This document shows, in pieces, positions 26,474 to 35,438 of a DNA stretch of 64,000 bases (its first letter is position 1; each line of letters starts with the position of its first letter). The stretch is from Phyllobacterium brassicacearum. GTDB lineage: Bacteria; Pseudomonadota; Alphaproteobacteria; Rhizobiales; Rhizobiaceae. The stretch spans positions 40,466 to 104,465 of the forward strand of contig NZ_PGGO01000019.1 of assembly GCF_003010955.1 (NCBI RefSeq). The letters run 5' to 3'. The notes under the pieces are model-generated. The model searched no databases. It was given only the letters and a program-made list of their open reading frames with translations, and was not told the DNA's origin. A program made the position numbers and the translations under genes.

Positions 26474-27400
26474 ATGTCCTCAGCCATCTCCGTCTCCAGC
26501 CTTTACAAGACCTATTCAACCGGTTTCGAAGCGCTGAAGAACATCAACCTCGACATTCGCCATGGCGAGATATTCGCCCTCCTCGGGCCAAACGGGGCGG
26601 GAAAGACAACGTTGATCTCGGCGATATGCGGCATCGTCAGTCCGACGTCGGGGACGATCCTTGCTGATGGCCACGATATCATCAAGGAATACCGTGCAGC
26701 GCGCTCGAAGATCGGTCTCGTCCCGCAGGAACTGACGACCGATGCGTTCGAGACCGTCTGGAATACGGTCAGCTTCAGCCGGGGTCTCTTCGGCAAGCCG
26801 GCCAACCCCGCCCATATCGAAAAGATTCTGAAAGAACTGTCGCTGTGGGACAAGAAGGATTCTAAGCTCATGACACTCTCCGGCGGCATGAAACGCCGGG
26901 TCATGATTGCCAAGGCGCTATCGCACGAACCGGAAATCCTCTTCCTGGACGAGCCCACGGCCGGCGTCGATGTGGAACTTCGGCGCGACATGTGGGGTGT
27001 TGTCCGCGCGTTACGCGAATCCGGCGTGACGATCATCCTGACGACGCATTATATCGAGGAAGCCCAGCAGATGGCCGACCGTATCGGTGTCATCAGCCAT
27101 GGCGAGATCATTCTCGTCGAGGAAAAGGACGAGTTGATGCGTTCGCTCGGCAAGAAACAGCTCCGGCTGCAGTTGCAGGGGAAGCGCGAAAGCGTGCCGG
27201 AGGCTCTCGAAAAATACGGCCTCGAACTGTCCCCGGATGGCTGCGAGCTGATCTATACGTACGATACGCAGAAAGACCGCACGGGCATCACCGCACTGCT
27301 GCAGGATCTGAGCAAGGCCGAGGTGCGCTTCAACGATATCCAGACCAAGGAAAGTTCGCTTGAAGAAATCTTCGTCAATCTGGTGAGGGAGCGCAAATGA
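26474..27400 (+). CDS. ABC-2 type exporter ATP-binding protein (YadG-like)
   Basis: 308 aa from [18 protein letters not shown]. Walker [12 protein letters not shown], signature [15 protein letters not shown], Walker [14 protein letters not shown] and switch His in [12 protein letters not shown]. The C-terminal 80 residues are typical of DrrA/YadG-type exporter ATPases. ATGA overlap with the permease gene. Substrate unknown; lipids, polysaccharide or drugs are all possible for this class. Confidence 0.9.
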   Translation: MSSAISVSSLYKTYSTGFEALKNINLDIRHGEIFALLGPNGAGKTTLISAICGIVSPTSGTILADGHDIIKEYRAARSKIGLVPQELTTDAFETVWNTVSFSRGLFGKPANPAHIEKILKELSLWDKKDSKLMTLSGGMKRRVMIAKALSHEPEILFLDEPTAGVDVELRRDMWGVVRALRESGVTIILTTHYIEEAQQMADRIGVISHGEIILVEEKDELMRSLGKKQLRLQLQGKRESVPEALEKYGLELSPDGCELIYTYDTQKDRTGITALLQDLSKAEVRFNDIQTKESSLEEIFVNLVRERK

Positions 27401-28158
27401 ACATCTACGCAATCAAGGCAATCTACCTGTTCGAGATGCACCGCACCTGGCGGACGATCATGCAGAGCGTCATCTCGCCAGTGGTGTCCACCAGTCTCTA
27501 TTTTGTTGTTTTCGGTTCGGCGATCGGCGGGCGCATTCCGGAGATCAGCGGCGTCAGCTACGGCGCATTCATCGTGCCCGGCCTGATCATGTTGTCTCTG
27601 TTGACACAAAGTATCTCCAACGCATCCTTCGGTATCTATTTCCCGAAGTTCGTCGGCACGATCTACGAGCTTCTTTCGGCGCCGGTTTCCTATGTCGAGA
27701 TCGTCATCGCCTATGTCGGCGCTGCCGCGACGAAGTCGATCATCCTCGGCGTCATCATACTCGCCACGGCTTCACTGTTCGTGCCGCTGCGGATCGAACA
27801 TCCCTTCGTCATGCTGCTCTTCCTGGTGCTCACGGCTGTTACCTTCAGCATGTTCGGCTTCATTATCGGCATCTGGGCCGATGGCTTTGAAAAGCTGCAG
27901 CTCGTACCGCTGATGATCATCACGCCGCTCACCTTCCTCGGCGGCAGTTTCTATTCCGTCGACATGCTGCCGCCCTTCTGGCAGACCGTTACGCTGTTCA
28001 ACCCGGTGGTGTACTTGATCAGCGGTTTCCGCTGGAGCTTCTTTGGCCTGTCGGATGTGCATATCGGCACCAGCCTCGCGATGACGGCAGTGTTCCTGAT
28101 TGCCTGCATGCTCATCCTGCGCTGGATCTTCAGGACGGGATACCGGCTGAAGAGTTAA
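27397..28158 (+). CDS. ABC-2 type exporter permease (YadH-like)
   Basis: 253 aa with six hydrophobic segments. Blocks typical of ABC-2 exporters: [30 protein letters not shown], and the C-terminal [20 protein letters not shown] followed by [13 protein letters not shown]. It would form the membrane pore for the ATPase encoded just upstream. The nodulation exporter NodJ is in the same superfamily, but this pair looks like the housekeeping YadGH type and there are no nod genes nearby. Confidence 0.9.
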   Translation: MNIYAIKAIYLFEMHRTWRTIMQSVISPVVSTSLYFVVFGSAIGGRIPEISGVSYGAFIVPGLIMLSLLTQSISNASFGIYFPKFVGTIYELLSAPVSYVEIVIAYVGAAATKSIILGVIILATASLFVPLRIEHPFVMLLFLVLTAVTFSMFGFIIGIWADGFEKLQLVPLMIITPLTFLGGSFYSVDMLPPFWQTVTLFNPVVYLISGFRWSFFGLSDVHIGTSLAMTAVFLIACMLILRWIFRTGYRLKS

Positions 28159-28171
28159 CCACCGCATATCA

Positions 28172-28606
28172 TCACCGCTCGATGACATGCAGACTCTTGT
28201 TGCCCTCATGCACTGCGTCTGTCACGAGCCGGCGATTGAACGTGGCAAGCTGGCCGTTGTTTGCGCGGGCGAGGGCAAGGAGATAGGTGTCCGTAACCTG
28301 ACTTGATATTCAGCAGCCGCGACTGGTCAATCAGGTTTGACTCATCAAGCTAATACTGTCCGGCCAGAACGCATGGCCGGGCCTGGACGTCAATCCTGCC
28401 AACAACGACGCGATTGCTGCTGGAGTACCGGGCGAATTCCGGTAGCTCGGATCGCCAACAATGCGGACGACACCATTCTCCGTGAGGGGACAGGTGGCCC
28501 ATGCGGATTGACCAACTTCAGCAAACCAATTGTGCGCGGAATCGTGATGAATATGTGCTGGATCAAACAGCGCAATCAGGACATTGACGTCGAGCAAAAA
28601 CGTCAT
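28172..28606 (-). pseudogene. VapC PIN-domain toxin, broken by two compensating frameshifts
   Basis: The first 83 codons are PIN-like (TFLLDVNVLIALFDPAHIHH; LTENGVVRI) but the frame ends early at 28331. The missing part is still present: near 28346 the reading must slip by one to continue as DESNLIDQSRLL, and near 28301 it slips back to give QVTDTYLLALARANNGQL and ATFNRRLVTDAVHEGN up to a stop at 28172-28174. The last acidic catalytic residue (normally Asp in ATFDRRL) is Asn. Intact relatives are about 140 aa, matching the reconstructed length. The ribonuclease is therefore probably inactive. Its start overlaps the antitoxin stop (TGATG). Confidence 0.8.
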
Positions 28607-28833
28607 CAGGGCAATTCATCACGCAACTGATTGACAAACTCCATCGTCACTGGAGTTCCGTCCTTTACAGTAAGAAGCGGCACTCCGTTTCGCTCGCTTG
28701 TGGTGGTCGCTGGCGCCTGCAGGGATTTACGGGCAAGCATTGATACAACCTCGCCGATCGTCTTGTTCTGATGTTCGGCCAGTCCTTTCGCCGCAGCAAG
28801 CACGTCGTCATCAATAGCCAAAGTCGTTCGCAT
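28606..28833 (-). CDS. VapB-type antitoxin (ribbon-helix-helix) of the broken vapC
   Basis: 75 aa from MRTTLAIDDDVLAAAKGLAEHQ, with GGAG 6 nt upstream; ATGs slightly upstream lack such a site. The N-terminal strand-helix-helix (RTTLAIDDDVLAAAKGLAEHQNKTIGEVVSMLA) is the DNA-binding fold and the acidic C-terminus (TMEFVNQLRDELP) the usual toxin-binding tail. It is intact although its toxin is decayed, so it may now act only as an orphan repressor. Confidence 0.8.
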   Translation of the reverse strand: MRTTLAIDDDVLAAAKGLAEHQNKTIGEVVSMLARKSLQAPATTTSERNGVPLLTVKDGTPVTMEFVNQLRDELP

Positions 28834-28909
28834 TTCCATCTCCGCAACATCACGCATCAAACATCTCGCATCAAAATAGATCGTTACTATGTCGATATCA
28901 GGTGCCAGC

Positions 28910-29362
28910 CTATCTAAAGTACGCCTCCAACGCAGCCAGGCCGGCCTTCAACTCCTTCTCGCCGCGCGGTCCAAGATTTGAAAGTAGCTCCGCCTCGAAG
29001 GCATGCGCCACCTTGGCCAAATCGGCATAGACCTTCCGCCCCGCGGGCGTCAGCTCCAGATTCTCGATGCGCCGGTCGGCCTCGTCGCGTTTGCGGCGCA
29101 ACCAATAGCGCTGTTCCAGTGCGAAGACCGCTCGCGAGACCTTGGTCTTGTGCATGGAGGAATGCGCCCCAATCGCCGTAGCCGTCAACACGCCGAACTG
29201 GCCCAGCGTGGCGAGCGTGCGCCATTCCGGGCGGGTCAATCCATATTGCTCGCGGTAGAGGCTGGCGAAGCGCTGGCTGATTGCCTCCGCCGCCTTGTTC
29301 AGCCGGTAGGGCAGGAAGTTTTCCAATATCAGCGGCGGTTTCTCGGTCGTCTCGTTTGCCAT
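28910..29362 (-). CDS. MarR family regulator divergent from hmgA
   Basis: 150 aa from MANETTEKPPLILENFLPYRLN; CGAGGA lies 10 nt upstream, whereas ATG 29383 has no ribosome site. The winged helix covers LTATAIGAHSSMHKTKVSRAVFALEQRYWLRRKRDEADRR. It is divergent from hmgA with a 131-bp gap carrying dyads. In other alphaproteobacteria a MarR-type repressor next to hmgA responds to homogentisate-pathway intermediates; that role is inferred here. Confidence 0.85.
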   Translation of the reverse strand: MANETTEKPPLILENFLPYRLNKAAEAISQRFASLYREQYGLTRPEWRTLATLGQFGVLTATAIGAHSSMHKTKVSRAVFALEQRYWLRRKRDEADRRIENLELTPAGRKVYADLAKVAHAFEAELLSNLGPRGEKELKAGLAALEAYFR

Positions 29363-29410
29363 CGCACACAAATCCTCGTTCATGGTTGATAGTTACAAAA
29401 TAGATCGTCA

Positions 29411-29427
29411 CAATTGCAACTAAATTG
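29411..29427. promoter_or_regulatory. Dyad in the marR-hmgA intergenic region
   Basis: CAATT and AATTG arms flank GCAACTA. A second looser pair, TAGTTAC and GCAACTA, brackets the left side (about 29389-29422). Both lie in an AT-rich stretch suited to promoters in either direction and are candidate MarR sites. Confidence 0.35.
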
Positions 29428-29493
29428 ATTGGACAACCTTTTGAGAGCCGGCATCGGGCCGGAATTATCGAAAGGCCAAAAGGAGGATGTGTG

Positions 29494-30813
29494 ATGGCGA
29501 CCCTCAACTATATGCCCGGGTTCGGCAATGATTTCGAAACGGAAGCGCTGCCTGGCGCGCTGCCGCAGGGGCAAAACTCACCGCAACGCTGTGCCTATGG
29601 CCTTTATGCGGAACAGCTTTCCGGCTCGCCATTTACCGCCCCGCGCGGCATCAACGAACGGTCGTGGCTTTATCGAATCCGGCCCTCGGTCAAGCACAGC
29701 GGGCACTTTTCTCCGGTCAATCGCCCCGACTGGAAGACGGCACCCAATCTCGACGATCACGAGTTGCCAATCGGTCAGCTGCGCTGGAATCCGACACCCA
29801 TGCCGACGGAACCGGTCAATTTCATTGATGGCATCCGTACAATGACGACGGCCGGTGACGTGCATGGCCAGGCAGGCATGGCGGCCCATGTCTATGCGTT
29901 CAACCAGGACATGCAGGACGATTACTTCTTCAATGCCGATGGCGAAATGCTGCTCGTCCCGGAGAAGGGTCGCTTGAGCATCTTCACCGAAATGGGCGTC
30001 ATCGAGATCGAGCCGTCGGAAATCTGTGTCGTGCCGCGCGGCATGGTGATCAAGGTTGCGGCCACCGGTGGTGAAGCACGCGGCTATATCTGCGAAAATT
30101 ACGGGGCAAAGTTCTCGCTGCCGGATCGCGGCCCGATCGGGGCCAATTGCCTTGCCAATCCGCGCGATTTCAAGACGCCGGTTGCTGCCTTCGAGGAGAA
30201 AGAAACGCCGTGCCGGCTACATGTGAAATGGTGCGGCAAGTTCTATCAAACAACACTTGATCATTCGCCGCTCGACGTGGTGGCCTGGCACGGCAATTAC
30301 GCACCTTACAAATATGATCTACGTACCTTTTCTCCGGTCGGCGCGATCCTGTTCGACCACCCGGACCCGTCTATCTTCACCGTGCTTACGGCGCCCTCCG
30401 GCGAAGAGGGAACGGCCAACGTCGATTTCGTGATCTTCCCGCCACGCTGGCTGGTGGCCGAGCACAGTTTCCGCCCGCCCTGGTACCATCGCAACATCAT
30501 GTCGGAATTCATGGGGTTGGTATATGGTCAGTACGACGCCAAGGAGGAGGGGTTTGTGCCGGGCGGCATGAGCCTGCATAACATGATGCTGCCGCATGGC
30601 CCGGACGCGATGGGCTTCAACAAAGCCTCGACGATAGACCTCAAGCCGCACCGATTGGAGAACACCATGGCGTTCATGTTCGAGACACGCTTCCCGCAAC
30701 ACCTGACACGCTTTGCTTCGGAACTGGAGTCGCTCCAGGACAATTACGCCAACTGTTGGAAGGACCTGAAGAAGCGGTTCAATGGTACGCCAGAGGGAGA
30801 CTGGTCAGAATGA
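29494..30813 (+). CDS. hmgA: Homogentisate 1,2-dioxygenase
   Basis: 439 aa with AGGAGG 7 nt before ATG 29494. It opens [21 protein letters not shown], highly conserved in the family. The iron ligands lie in [12 protein letters not shown] (His, Glu) and [15 protein letters not shown] (His). It cleaves the homogentisate ring to maleylacetoacetate in tyrosine and phenylalanine degradation. ATGA overlap with fahA. Confidence 0.97.
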   Translation: MATLNYMPGFGNDFETEALPGALPQGQNSPQRCAYGLYAEQLSGSPFTAPRGINERSWLYRIRPSVKHSGHFSPVNRPDWKTAPNLDDHELPIGQLRWNPTPMPTEPVNFIDGIRTMTTAGDVHGQAGMAAHVYAFNQDMQDDYFFNADGEMLLVPEKGRLSIFTEMGVIEIEPSEICVVPRGMVIKVAATGGEARGYICENYGAKFSLPDRGPIGANCLANPRDFKTPVAAFEEKETPCRLHVKWCGKFYQTTLDHSPLDVVAWHGNYAPYKYDLRTFSPVGAILFDHPDPSIFTVLTAPSGEEGTANVDFVIFPPRWLVAEHSFRPPWYHRNIMSEFMGLVYGQYDAKEEGFVPGGMSLHNMMLPHGPDAMGFNKASTIDLKPHRLENTMAFMFETRFPQHLTRFASELESLQDNYANCWKDLKKRFNGTPEGDWSE

Positions 30814-31823
30814 AGCTCGCTTCCCTCGACAACGGCACTCACGACGGCAAACTCGTTCTTGTCACCAAGGACCTGACCCGCTTGACCGACGCCTCGTTCC
30901 TGACGCCAACCCTGCAATCAGCGCTCGACAATTGGGCGCGCATCGCCCCGCATCTCGAAGCGCTGAGCTCAAGTCTTGAACTCGGCGCGGTCCCCACAGA
31001 GCGCTTTCACGAGCATGATGCCCTGTCGCCGCTGCCTCGCGCCTACCAGTGGGCCGATGGCTCGGCGTATGTCAATCATGTCGAATTGGTGCGCAAGGCG
31101 CGCGGCGCCGAGATGCCGGCGAGCTTCTGGACCGATCCGCTGATGTACCAGGGCGGCTCCGACAGTTTCCTCAACCCGCGCGAACCGATCCGCATTGCTG
31201 ATGAGACCTATGGCATAGACATGGAAGGCGAAGTCGCCGTCATCGTCGACGATGTGCCTATGGGTGCCAGCGTCGATGAGGCCCGCGACACCATTCGCCT
31301 TATCATGCTCGTCAACGATGTGAGTCTGCGCGGGCTTATCCCCGAGGAACTCGCAAAAGGATTTGGCTTCTTCCAGTCAAAACCATCGTCGGCGTTTTCT
31401 CCCGTGGCAGTGTCCCCCGACGAATTGGGCGATGCCTGGGACGGCGGCAGGGTGCACCTGCCATTGAATGTCGACCTCAATGGCAGGCCATTCGGCCGTG
31501 CCAATGCGGGTGTCGACATGACCTTCGATTTTCCGACATTGATTGCCCATGCGGCGAAGACGCGGCCACTTGCTGCCGGGACGATCATCGGCTCCGGCAC
31601 CGTATCCAACAAGCTCGATGGCGGCCCGGGCAAGCCTGTCGTGGAAGGCGGCGCTGGATATTCCTGCATCGCCGAAATCCGCATGATCGAAACCATCAAT
31701 CTCGGCGCGCCGCAGACCCCGTTCATGCGGTTCGGCGACGTTGTGCGGATCGAGATGCAGGACAAGGCAGGCCATTCGATCTTCGGCGCCATCGAGCAGC
31801 AGGTGGTGCAATATGGCAGGTAA
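30810..31823 (+). CDS. Fumarylacetoacetase (FAH family hydrolase)
   Basis: 337 aa from [22 protein letters not shown], a start conserved in bacterial homologues. Metal and catalytic residues lie in [16 protein letters not shown] and IGSGTVSNK; the substrate loop shows [23 protein letters not shown]. It hydrolyses fumarylacetoacetate to fumarate and acetoacetate, the last step of the pathway. It overlaps hmgA by 4 nt and maiA by 11 nt, so the three are translationally coupled. Confidence 0.94.
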   Translation: MKLASLDNGTHDGKLVLVTKDLTRLTDASFLTPTLQSALDNWARIAPHLEALSSSLELGAVPTERFHEHDALSPLPRAYQWADGSAYVNHVELVRKARGAEMPASFWTDPLMYQGGSDSFLNPREPIRIADETYGIDMEGEVAVIVDDVPMGASVDEARDTIRLIMLVNDVSLRGLIPEELAKGFGFFQSKPSSAFSPVAVSPDELGDAWDGGRVHLPLNVDLNGRPFGRANAGVDMTFDFPTLIAHAAKTRPLAAGTIIGSGTVSNKLDGGPGKPVVEGGAGYSCIAEIRMIETINLGAPQTPFMRFGDVVRIEMQDKAGHSIFGAIEQQVVQYGR

Positions 31824-32460
31824 AGCAATCCTCTATGATTATTGGCGTTCATCCGCCAGCTACCGCGTGCGCATTGCGCTCAACCTTCTTGGCCTCGCAT
31901 ATGAGACCGTATCTGTCGATCTCCTCAAGCACGAGCATAAGGGCATAGACCATCTCATCCGCAACCCGCAGGGTTTGGTGCCGGCATTGGCGATCGACGG
32001 CCATATGCTGACCCAATCCCTTGCCATCATCGAGTATCTCGACGAGACCCATCCTGGCGCCGGTTTTCTGCCGGCGGATCCCGTCGGCCGCCAGCGCGTG
32101 CGCGCACTCTCCTATGCCATTGCCATGGAGATTCACCCCGTCTGTAACCTGGGCGTGATCTCACACGTCATGCAATTAACAGGTGGTGGCGATGAATCGC
32201 GTGAGCTCTGGATGCGCAAGTTCATTGCCGAGGGGCTAACCGCAGTCGAGACCTTGCTGGACCACCCCGATACCGGTAAATTTTGCCATGGCGACGCGCC
32301 CTGCATCGCCGATTTCTGCCTCGTGCCGCAGGTCTACAACGCCAGGCGCTGGGGCGCGGATATCGACCATCTTTCGCGCGTCAACACCATCGTCGAACGC
32401 TGCGAAGCGATGGAAGCCTTTGCCGCAGCACAGCCGGATAGGGTGAAGCGCGAAGCCTAG
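31813..32460 (+). CDS. maiA: Maleylacetoacetate isomerase (zeta-class GST)
   Basis: 215 aa from [25 protein letters not shown]. The zeta-class glutathione motif is usually SSCSxRVR; here the Cys position is Ala. The thioredoxin-fold block LTQSLAIIEYLDETHP and the C-terminal helical CIADFCLVPQVYNARRW are typical. It isomerises maleylacetoacetate to fumarylacetoacetate with glutathione. Third gene of the hmg operon. Confidence 0.93.
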   Translation: MAGKAILYDYWRSSASYRVRIALNLLGLAYETVSVDLLKHEHKGIDHLIRNPQGLVPALAIDGHMLTQSLAIIEYLDETHPGAGFLPADPVGRQRVRALSYAIAMEIHPVCNLGVISHVMQLTGGGDESRELWMRKFIAEGLTAVETLLDHPDTGKFCHGDAPCIADFCLVPQVYNARRWGADIDHLSRVNTIVERCEAMEAFAAAQPDRVKREA

Positions 32461-32464
32461 AGCA

Positions 32465-32842
32465 TCAGACGACCTTCACATCGTATTGCGCGAACGCCGG
32501 ATCCGATGTCAGAATGGCGAGGTTTTCAACCTGCGCCTGGGCGATAAGCAGCCGGTCAAACGGATCGCAATGATGGTCGCCCAGTCGCTCCGTACGTGCC
32601 GCGTGTTGCTCGTTGACCGGCAGGAAGGGGATATTGTGCATTTTTACCGTATCGACGATATCGCCGTCGAGCCTAAGCTTGCCCAACCCTCGCTTGATCA
32701 CGATCTCCCAGATGGTGGCGGAACTCACGATCAGGCCTTCGCCCCGTTGCAAAATCGTCCTTTGCGACGTTGAAAGCCGCGGATCGTCGGCGAGCGCCCA
32801 CAACAGCACATGGGTATCGATCAGATAGAGCGGGCGGCTCAC
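32465..32842 (-). CDS. VapC-family PIN-domain toxin
   Basis: 125 aa. The GTG at 32842 overlaps the antitoxin stop by 4 nt (GTGA), which fixes the start. The PIN acidic residues are complete: YLIDTHVLLWAL, SSATIWEIVIK, CDPFDRLLIAQA and LTSDPAF. It is a predicted RNase. It lies downstream of hppD on the same strand and converges with maiA, separated by only 4 bp. Confidence 0.9.
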   Translation of the reverse strand: MSRPLYLIDTHVLLWALADDPRLSTSQRTILQRGEGLIVSSATIWEIVIKRGLGKLRLDGDIVDTVKMHNIPFLPVNEQHAARTERLGDHHCDPFDRLLIAQAQVENLAILTSDPAFAQYDVKVV

Positions 32843-33069
32843 TTGAGGTAGTCGTCCCAATCGGCGTCGAGTTCGTCAAAATCGTCAGCTATCTCAATGC
32901 GTCCCTTCATCGCGCCGATCAGGCTACCCGGCTTCGCGTTCTGACCGGGAAGCGGGGAGATGGTAGCAACAGCCTTGCCGTGGCGCGTTAATACGATCTC
33001 CTCACCCGACTGCGCGCGAGTAACGAGTTCCGAGAATTTCGCCTTGGCTTCTGCGATCGAGATATTCAT
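32839..33069 (-). CDS. Phd/YefM-family antitoxin
   Basis: 76 aa with AAGGAG 6 nt before the ATG. The N-terminal Phd fold MNISIAEAKAKFSELVTRAQ binds DNA; the acidic C-terminus (DDFDELDADWDDYLK) binds the PIN toxin. A palindrome just upstream of its start is the likely autoregulatory site. Confidence 0.9.
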   Translation of the reverse strand: MNISIAEAKAKFSELVTRAQSGEEIVLTRHGKAVATISPLPGQNAKPGSLIGAMKGRIEIADDFDELDADWDDYLK

Positions 33070-33079
33070 TATCGGCTCC

Positions 33080-33103
33080 TTATGACCAGAATTTAGGTCA
33101 TAA
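33080..33103 (-). promoter_or_regulatory. Palindromic operator of the phd-vapC pair
   Basis: TTATGACC (33080-33087) and GGTCATAA (33096-33103) form perfect 8-bp arms around an 8-bp AT-rich centre, 10 bp before the antitoxin ATG. A minus-strand TATTAT (33105-33100) overlaps the distal arm. Confidence 0.7.
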
Positions 33104-33125
33104 TAGAGCTGATTGCAATGGTGTG

Positions 33126-34238
33126 CTACTCCGCTGCTTCGATCTTGATCACGCCGCGGCGGATCTGATCCTCCTCGATTGACTCGAACAGGGCGCGGAA
33201 ATTGCCCTCGCCAAAGCCTTCGTCGCCCTTGCGCTGGATGAATTCGAAGAAGATTGGTCCGATCACCGTCTTGGAGAATATCTGCAGGAGGATCTTGGTC
33301 ATGCCGCCATCGACCACGCCTTCGCCATCAATGAGGATACCGTGCTTCTTCATGCGCTCGATCGGTTCGTCATGGCCATGCACGCGATCGTGCGACTTCT
33401 CGTAATAGGTCTCGGGCGGTCCGGGCATGAATTTCAGCCCGTTATCGGCGAGCTTGTCGGTCGCATCATAGATCGCTTCCGTGCCGACGGCGATGTGCTG
33501 GATGCCTTCGCCCTTATATTTGCGCAAATATTCCTCGATCTGGCTCTTGTCGTCCGTCGATTCGTTCAGCGGTATGCGGATCTTGCCGCAGGGCGAGGTG
33601 ATGGCGCGTGAGACTAGACCAGTCAGCTTGCCGGCAATGTCGAAGAAATGGATCTGCTTGAAGCCGAAGAGCTCGCGGTAGAACGCCCACCACTTGTCCA
33701 TGTTGCCGCGATAAACATTGTGGGTGAGGTGATCCAGATAATAGAAGCCGACGCCTTCGGGCTCCGGATCGCGTTCGCCCAGCCAATCGAACTCAGCTTC
33801 ATAGGCCGAACCCGTGTCGCCATACGTTTCGATGAAGTACAGCATCGACCCACCGATGCCGACGATCGCCGGAACATCGAGCGTCTTGTCGTCGCCCTCG
33901 TAGGGTGTTGCACCCTTGGTGACCGCATGGTTGTAGGCATGCTTGGCATCGACGACCCGCCACGCCATGGAAGGGGCGCAGGGACCATGCTTTTCGACGA
34001 ATCTCGTTGCATGGGAACCCGGCTCGGCATTGAGGATGTAGTTGATATCGCCCTGGCGCCAGACAGTGATGTTCTTGGACTTGTGGCGGGCTACCGGTAC
34101 ATAGCCCATGCGGGCAAACAGCTCTTCGAGCTTCTCCGGCTCCGGATGGGAGAATTCAACAAACTCGAATCCGTCCGTTCCGGCGGGATTGTCCTTGCTG
34201 ATGACAGCCTTCGGTGCGTCGTGCGGAAACGGGCCCAT
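33126..34238 (-). CDS. hppD: 4-hydroxyphenylpyruvate dioxygenase
   Basis: 370 aa from MGPFPHDAPKAVISKDNPAGTD, directly after GGAGGA; earlier starts (34250 ATG, 34274 TTG) are less family-like. The 2-His-1-Glu iron site is in LDHLTHNVYRG, GIQHIAVGTEAIYD and FFEFIQRKGDEGFGEGNF. It converts 4-hydroxyphenylpyruvate to homogentisate, supplying hmgA. It is divergent from the Lrp-type gene and separated from the hmg operon by the phd-vapC pair. Confidence 0.96.
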   Translation of the reverse strand: MGPFPHDAPKAVISKDNPAGTDGFEFVEFSHPEPEKLEELFARMGYVPVARHKSKNITVWRQGDINYILNAEPGSHATRFVEKHGPCAPSMAWRVVDAKHAYNHAVTKGATPYEGDDKTLDVPAIVGIGGSMLYFIETYGDTGSAYEAEFDWLGERDPEPEGVGFYYLDHLTHNVYRGNMDKWWAFYRELFGFKQIHFFDIAGKLTGLVSRAITSPCGKIRIPLNESTDDKSQIEEYLRKYKGEGIQHIAVGTEAIYDATDKLADNGLKFMPGPPETYYEKSHDRVHGHDEPIERMKKHGILIDGEGVVDGGMTKILLQIFSKTVIGPIFFEFIQRKGDEGFGEGNFRALFESIEEDQIRRGVIKIEAAE

Positions 34239-34359
34239 ATCTTCCTCCATTCGGTTCCGGCCATTATCGCGCAAAACACCCGCAATGTGCTTGCATTCTA
34301 GCGCTCCTTAAGTCTAATATTTACACGTTCCGTGCGTATGGTAAGCAAAGGATGCATGA

Positions 34360-34821
34360 ATGGAGCAACTTGACCCATCTGACCGCAAGATACTCATCTG
34401 TCTCCAGGAAGATGGGCGATTGACCAACAACGAGCTTTCCGAGCGAATCAACCTCTCGCCGTCACAGTGCTCGCGCCGGCGTTCGCGACTGGAAGAGGAA
34501 GGGTATATTCGTGGCTACCGGGCCGAGATCGACCGGGAAAAACTCGGCCTTGGCATCGTCAACATTATCTCGGTGACGCTCGCGACGCACAACCGGGACA
34601 ACGCGCAGCGCTTTTCCGACCTCATCTCCAATCTGCCCCAGGTCATGGAAGCCCATGCGCTGACCGGCGAGATGGACTATTTCATCAAGGTGGTAACACC
34701 GGACCTGCGTGCGCTCTCGGCCTTCGTCAACGATGTGCTGCTGCCGCACGAATCTGTGCAGAACGTCAAGACCGCCATTGTGCTAGACACGTTGAAGGAA
34801 GACGGACGATTGCCGATTTGA
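34360..34821 (+). CDS. Lrp/AsnC family regulator of hppD
   Basis: 153 aa. Helix-turn-helix MEQLDPSDRKILICLQEDGRLTNNELSERINLSPSQCSRR, followed by the RAM ligand domain (HALTGEMDYFIKVVTPDLRAL). It is divergent from hppD with a 121-bp gap. Lrp-type activators next to hppD in alphaproteobacteria respond to aromatic amino acids; activation of hppD by tyrosine or phenylalanine is inferred. Confidence 0.9.
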   Translation: MEQLDPSDRKILICLQEDGRLTNNELSERINLSPSQCSRRRSRLEEEGYIRGYRAEIDREKLGLGIVNIISVTLATHNRDNAQRFSDLISNLPQVMEAHALTGEMDYFIKVVTPDLRALSAFVNDVLLPHESVQNVKTAIVLDTLKEDGRLPI

Positions 34822-34833
34822 TATGCGGACAGC

Positions 34834-35172
34834 CTATTTTTTCAGGATTGCGTTCACCGCTTGCATGATTTGGTGGAAAGTTGCTTGCGAAACATTTCCA
34901 AGTTTGTCGGCATGTGACGCCTCAATTGTTGCGATCTTGGCAGGCCGAATGACCGAAGGTGCGGGCAATCCAGCATCCTGATGGCGTGGAATCGAAACAT
35001 CACTAATCCATGGCCTGTTTTCCGCGCTGGTGATCATCAACACCCAGAGAAGTTCCTGATTGTCACCAATTCCGCGATCGGAAATCACCAAGGCCGGCCG
35101 GTGCTGGCGGGTGTTTCGATCCGTATACGGAAACGGAACACGTACAACGTCGCCGGCCTCAAAGGTTGGCAT
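34834..35172 (-). CDS. MazF/PemK-family mRNA interferase toxin
   Basis: 112 aa from MPTFEAGDVVRVPFPYTDRNTRQHRPALVIS, the standard MazF opening; the frame is open 18 codons further up but inside the antitoxin gene. It overlaps the antitoxin 3' end by 14 nt. Predicted to cleave mRNA at short motifs. Confidence 0.85.
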   Translation of the reverse strand: MPTFEAGDVVRVPFPYTDRNTRQHRPALVISDRGIGDNQELLWVLMITSAENRPWISDVSIPRHQDAGLPAPSVIRPAKIATIEASHADKLGNVSQATFHQIMQAVNAILKK

Positions 35173-35377
35173 AGGCTTTTTTGTCCGCTTCGCTGTCCCA
35201 CTCCGAGAATGTTGCAAACGGATCATCGCCCTGCACGCCCGTTTCTATGCGCATGAGAATGACGCGGCCATCCTCGATCTGGTAGGCGATTTCGTCACCA
35301 GGCTTCAGATTCAGTGCCATGCGCACCGCTTGCGGTATCGTCGTCTGCGCTTTGCTGGTCATTTTGCTGGTGATCAT
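35159..35377 (-). CDS. AbrB/MazE-type antitoxin
   Basis: 72 aa. AAGGAG lies 7 nt before ATG 35377. The swapped-hairpin SpoVT/AbrB fold is evident: SKMTSKAQTTIPQAVRMALNLKPGDEIAY. The acidic C-terminus (DDPFATFSEWDSEADKKAYANL) would thread into the toxin. A 17-bp palindrome sits upstream. Confidence 0.87.
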   Translation of the reverse strand: MITSKMTSKAQTTIPQAVRMALNLKPGDEIAYQIEDGRVILMRIETGVQGDDPFATFSEWDSEADKKAYANL

Positions 35378-35399
35378 GGACCATCTCCTTGCAAAAGAT

Positions 35400-35416
35400 G
35401 TAAGGAATTTCCTTAC
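35400..35416 (-). promoter_or_regulatory. Perfect 17-bp palindrome, mazEF operator
   Basis: GTAAGGAA-T-TTCCTTAC, 22 bp before the mazE-type ATG. A further AAGGAA half-site lies at 35424-35429, giving a possible cooperative array. Confidence 0.7.
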
Positions 35417-35438
35417 TGAATGCAAGGAACGGGATGGC

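Noticed and set aside
26474..28158. NodIJ identity for the ABC-2 exporter pair
   Set aside because: Same superfamily, but no nod box or other nod genes, and the proteins look like the general YadGH type.
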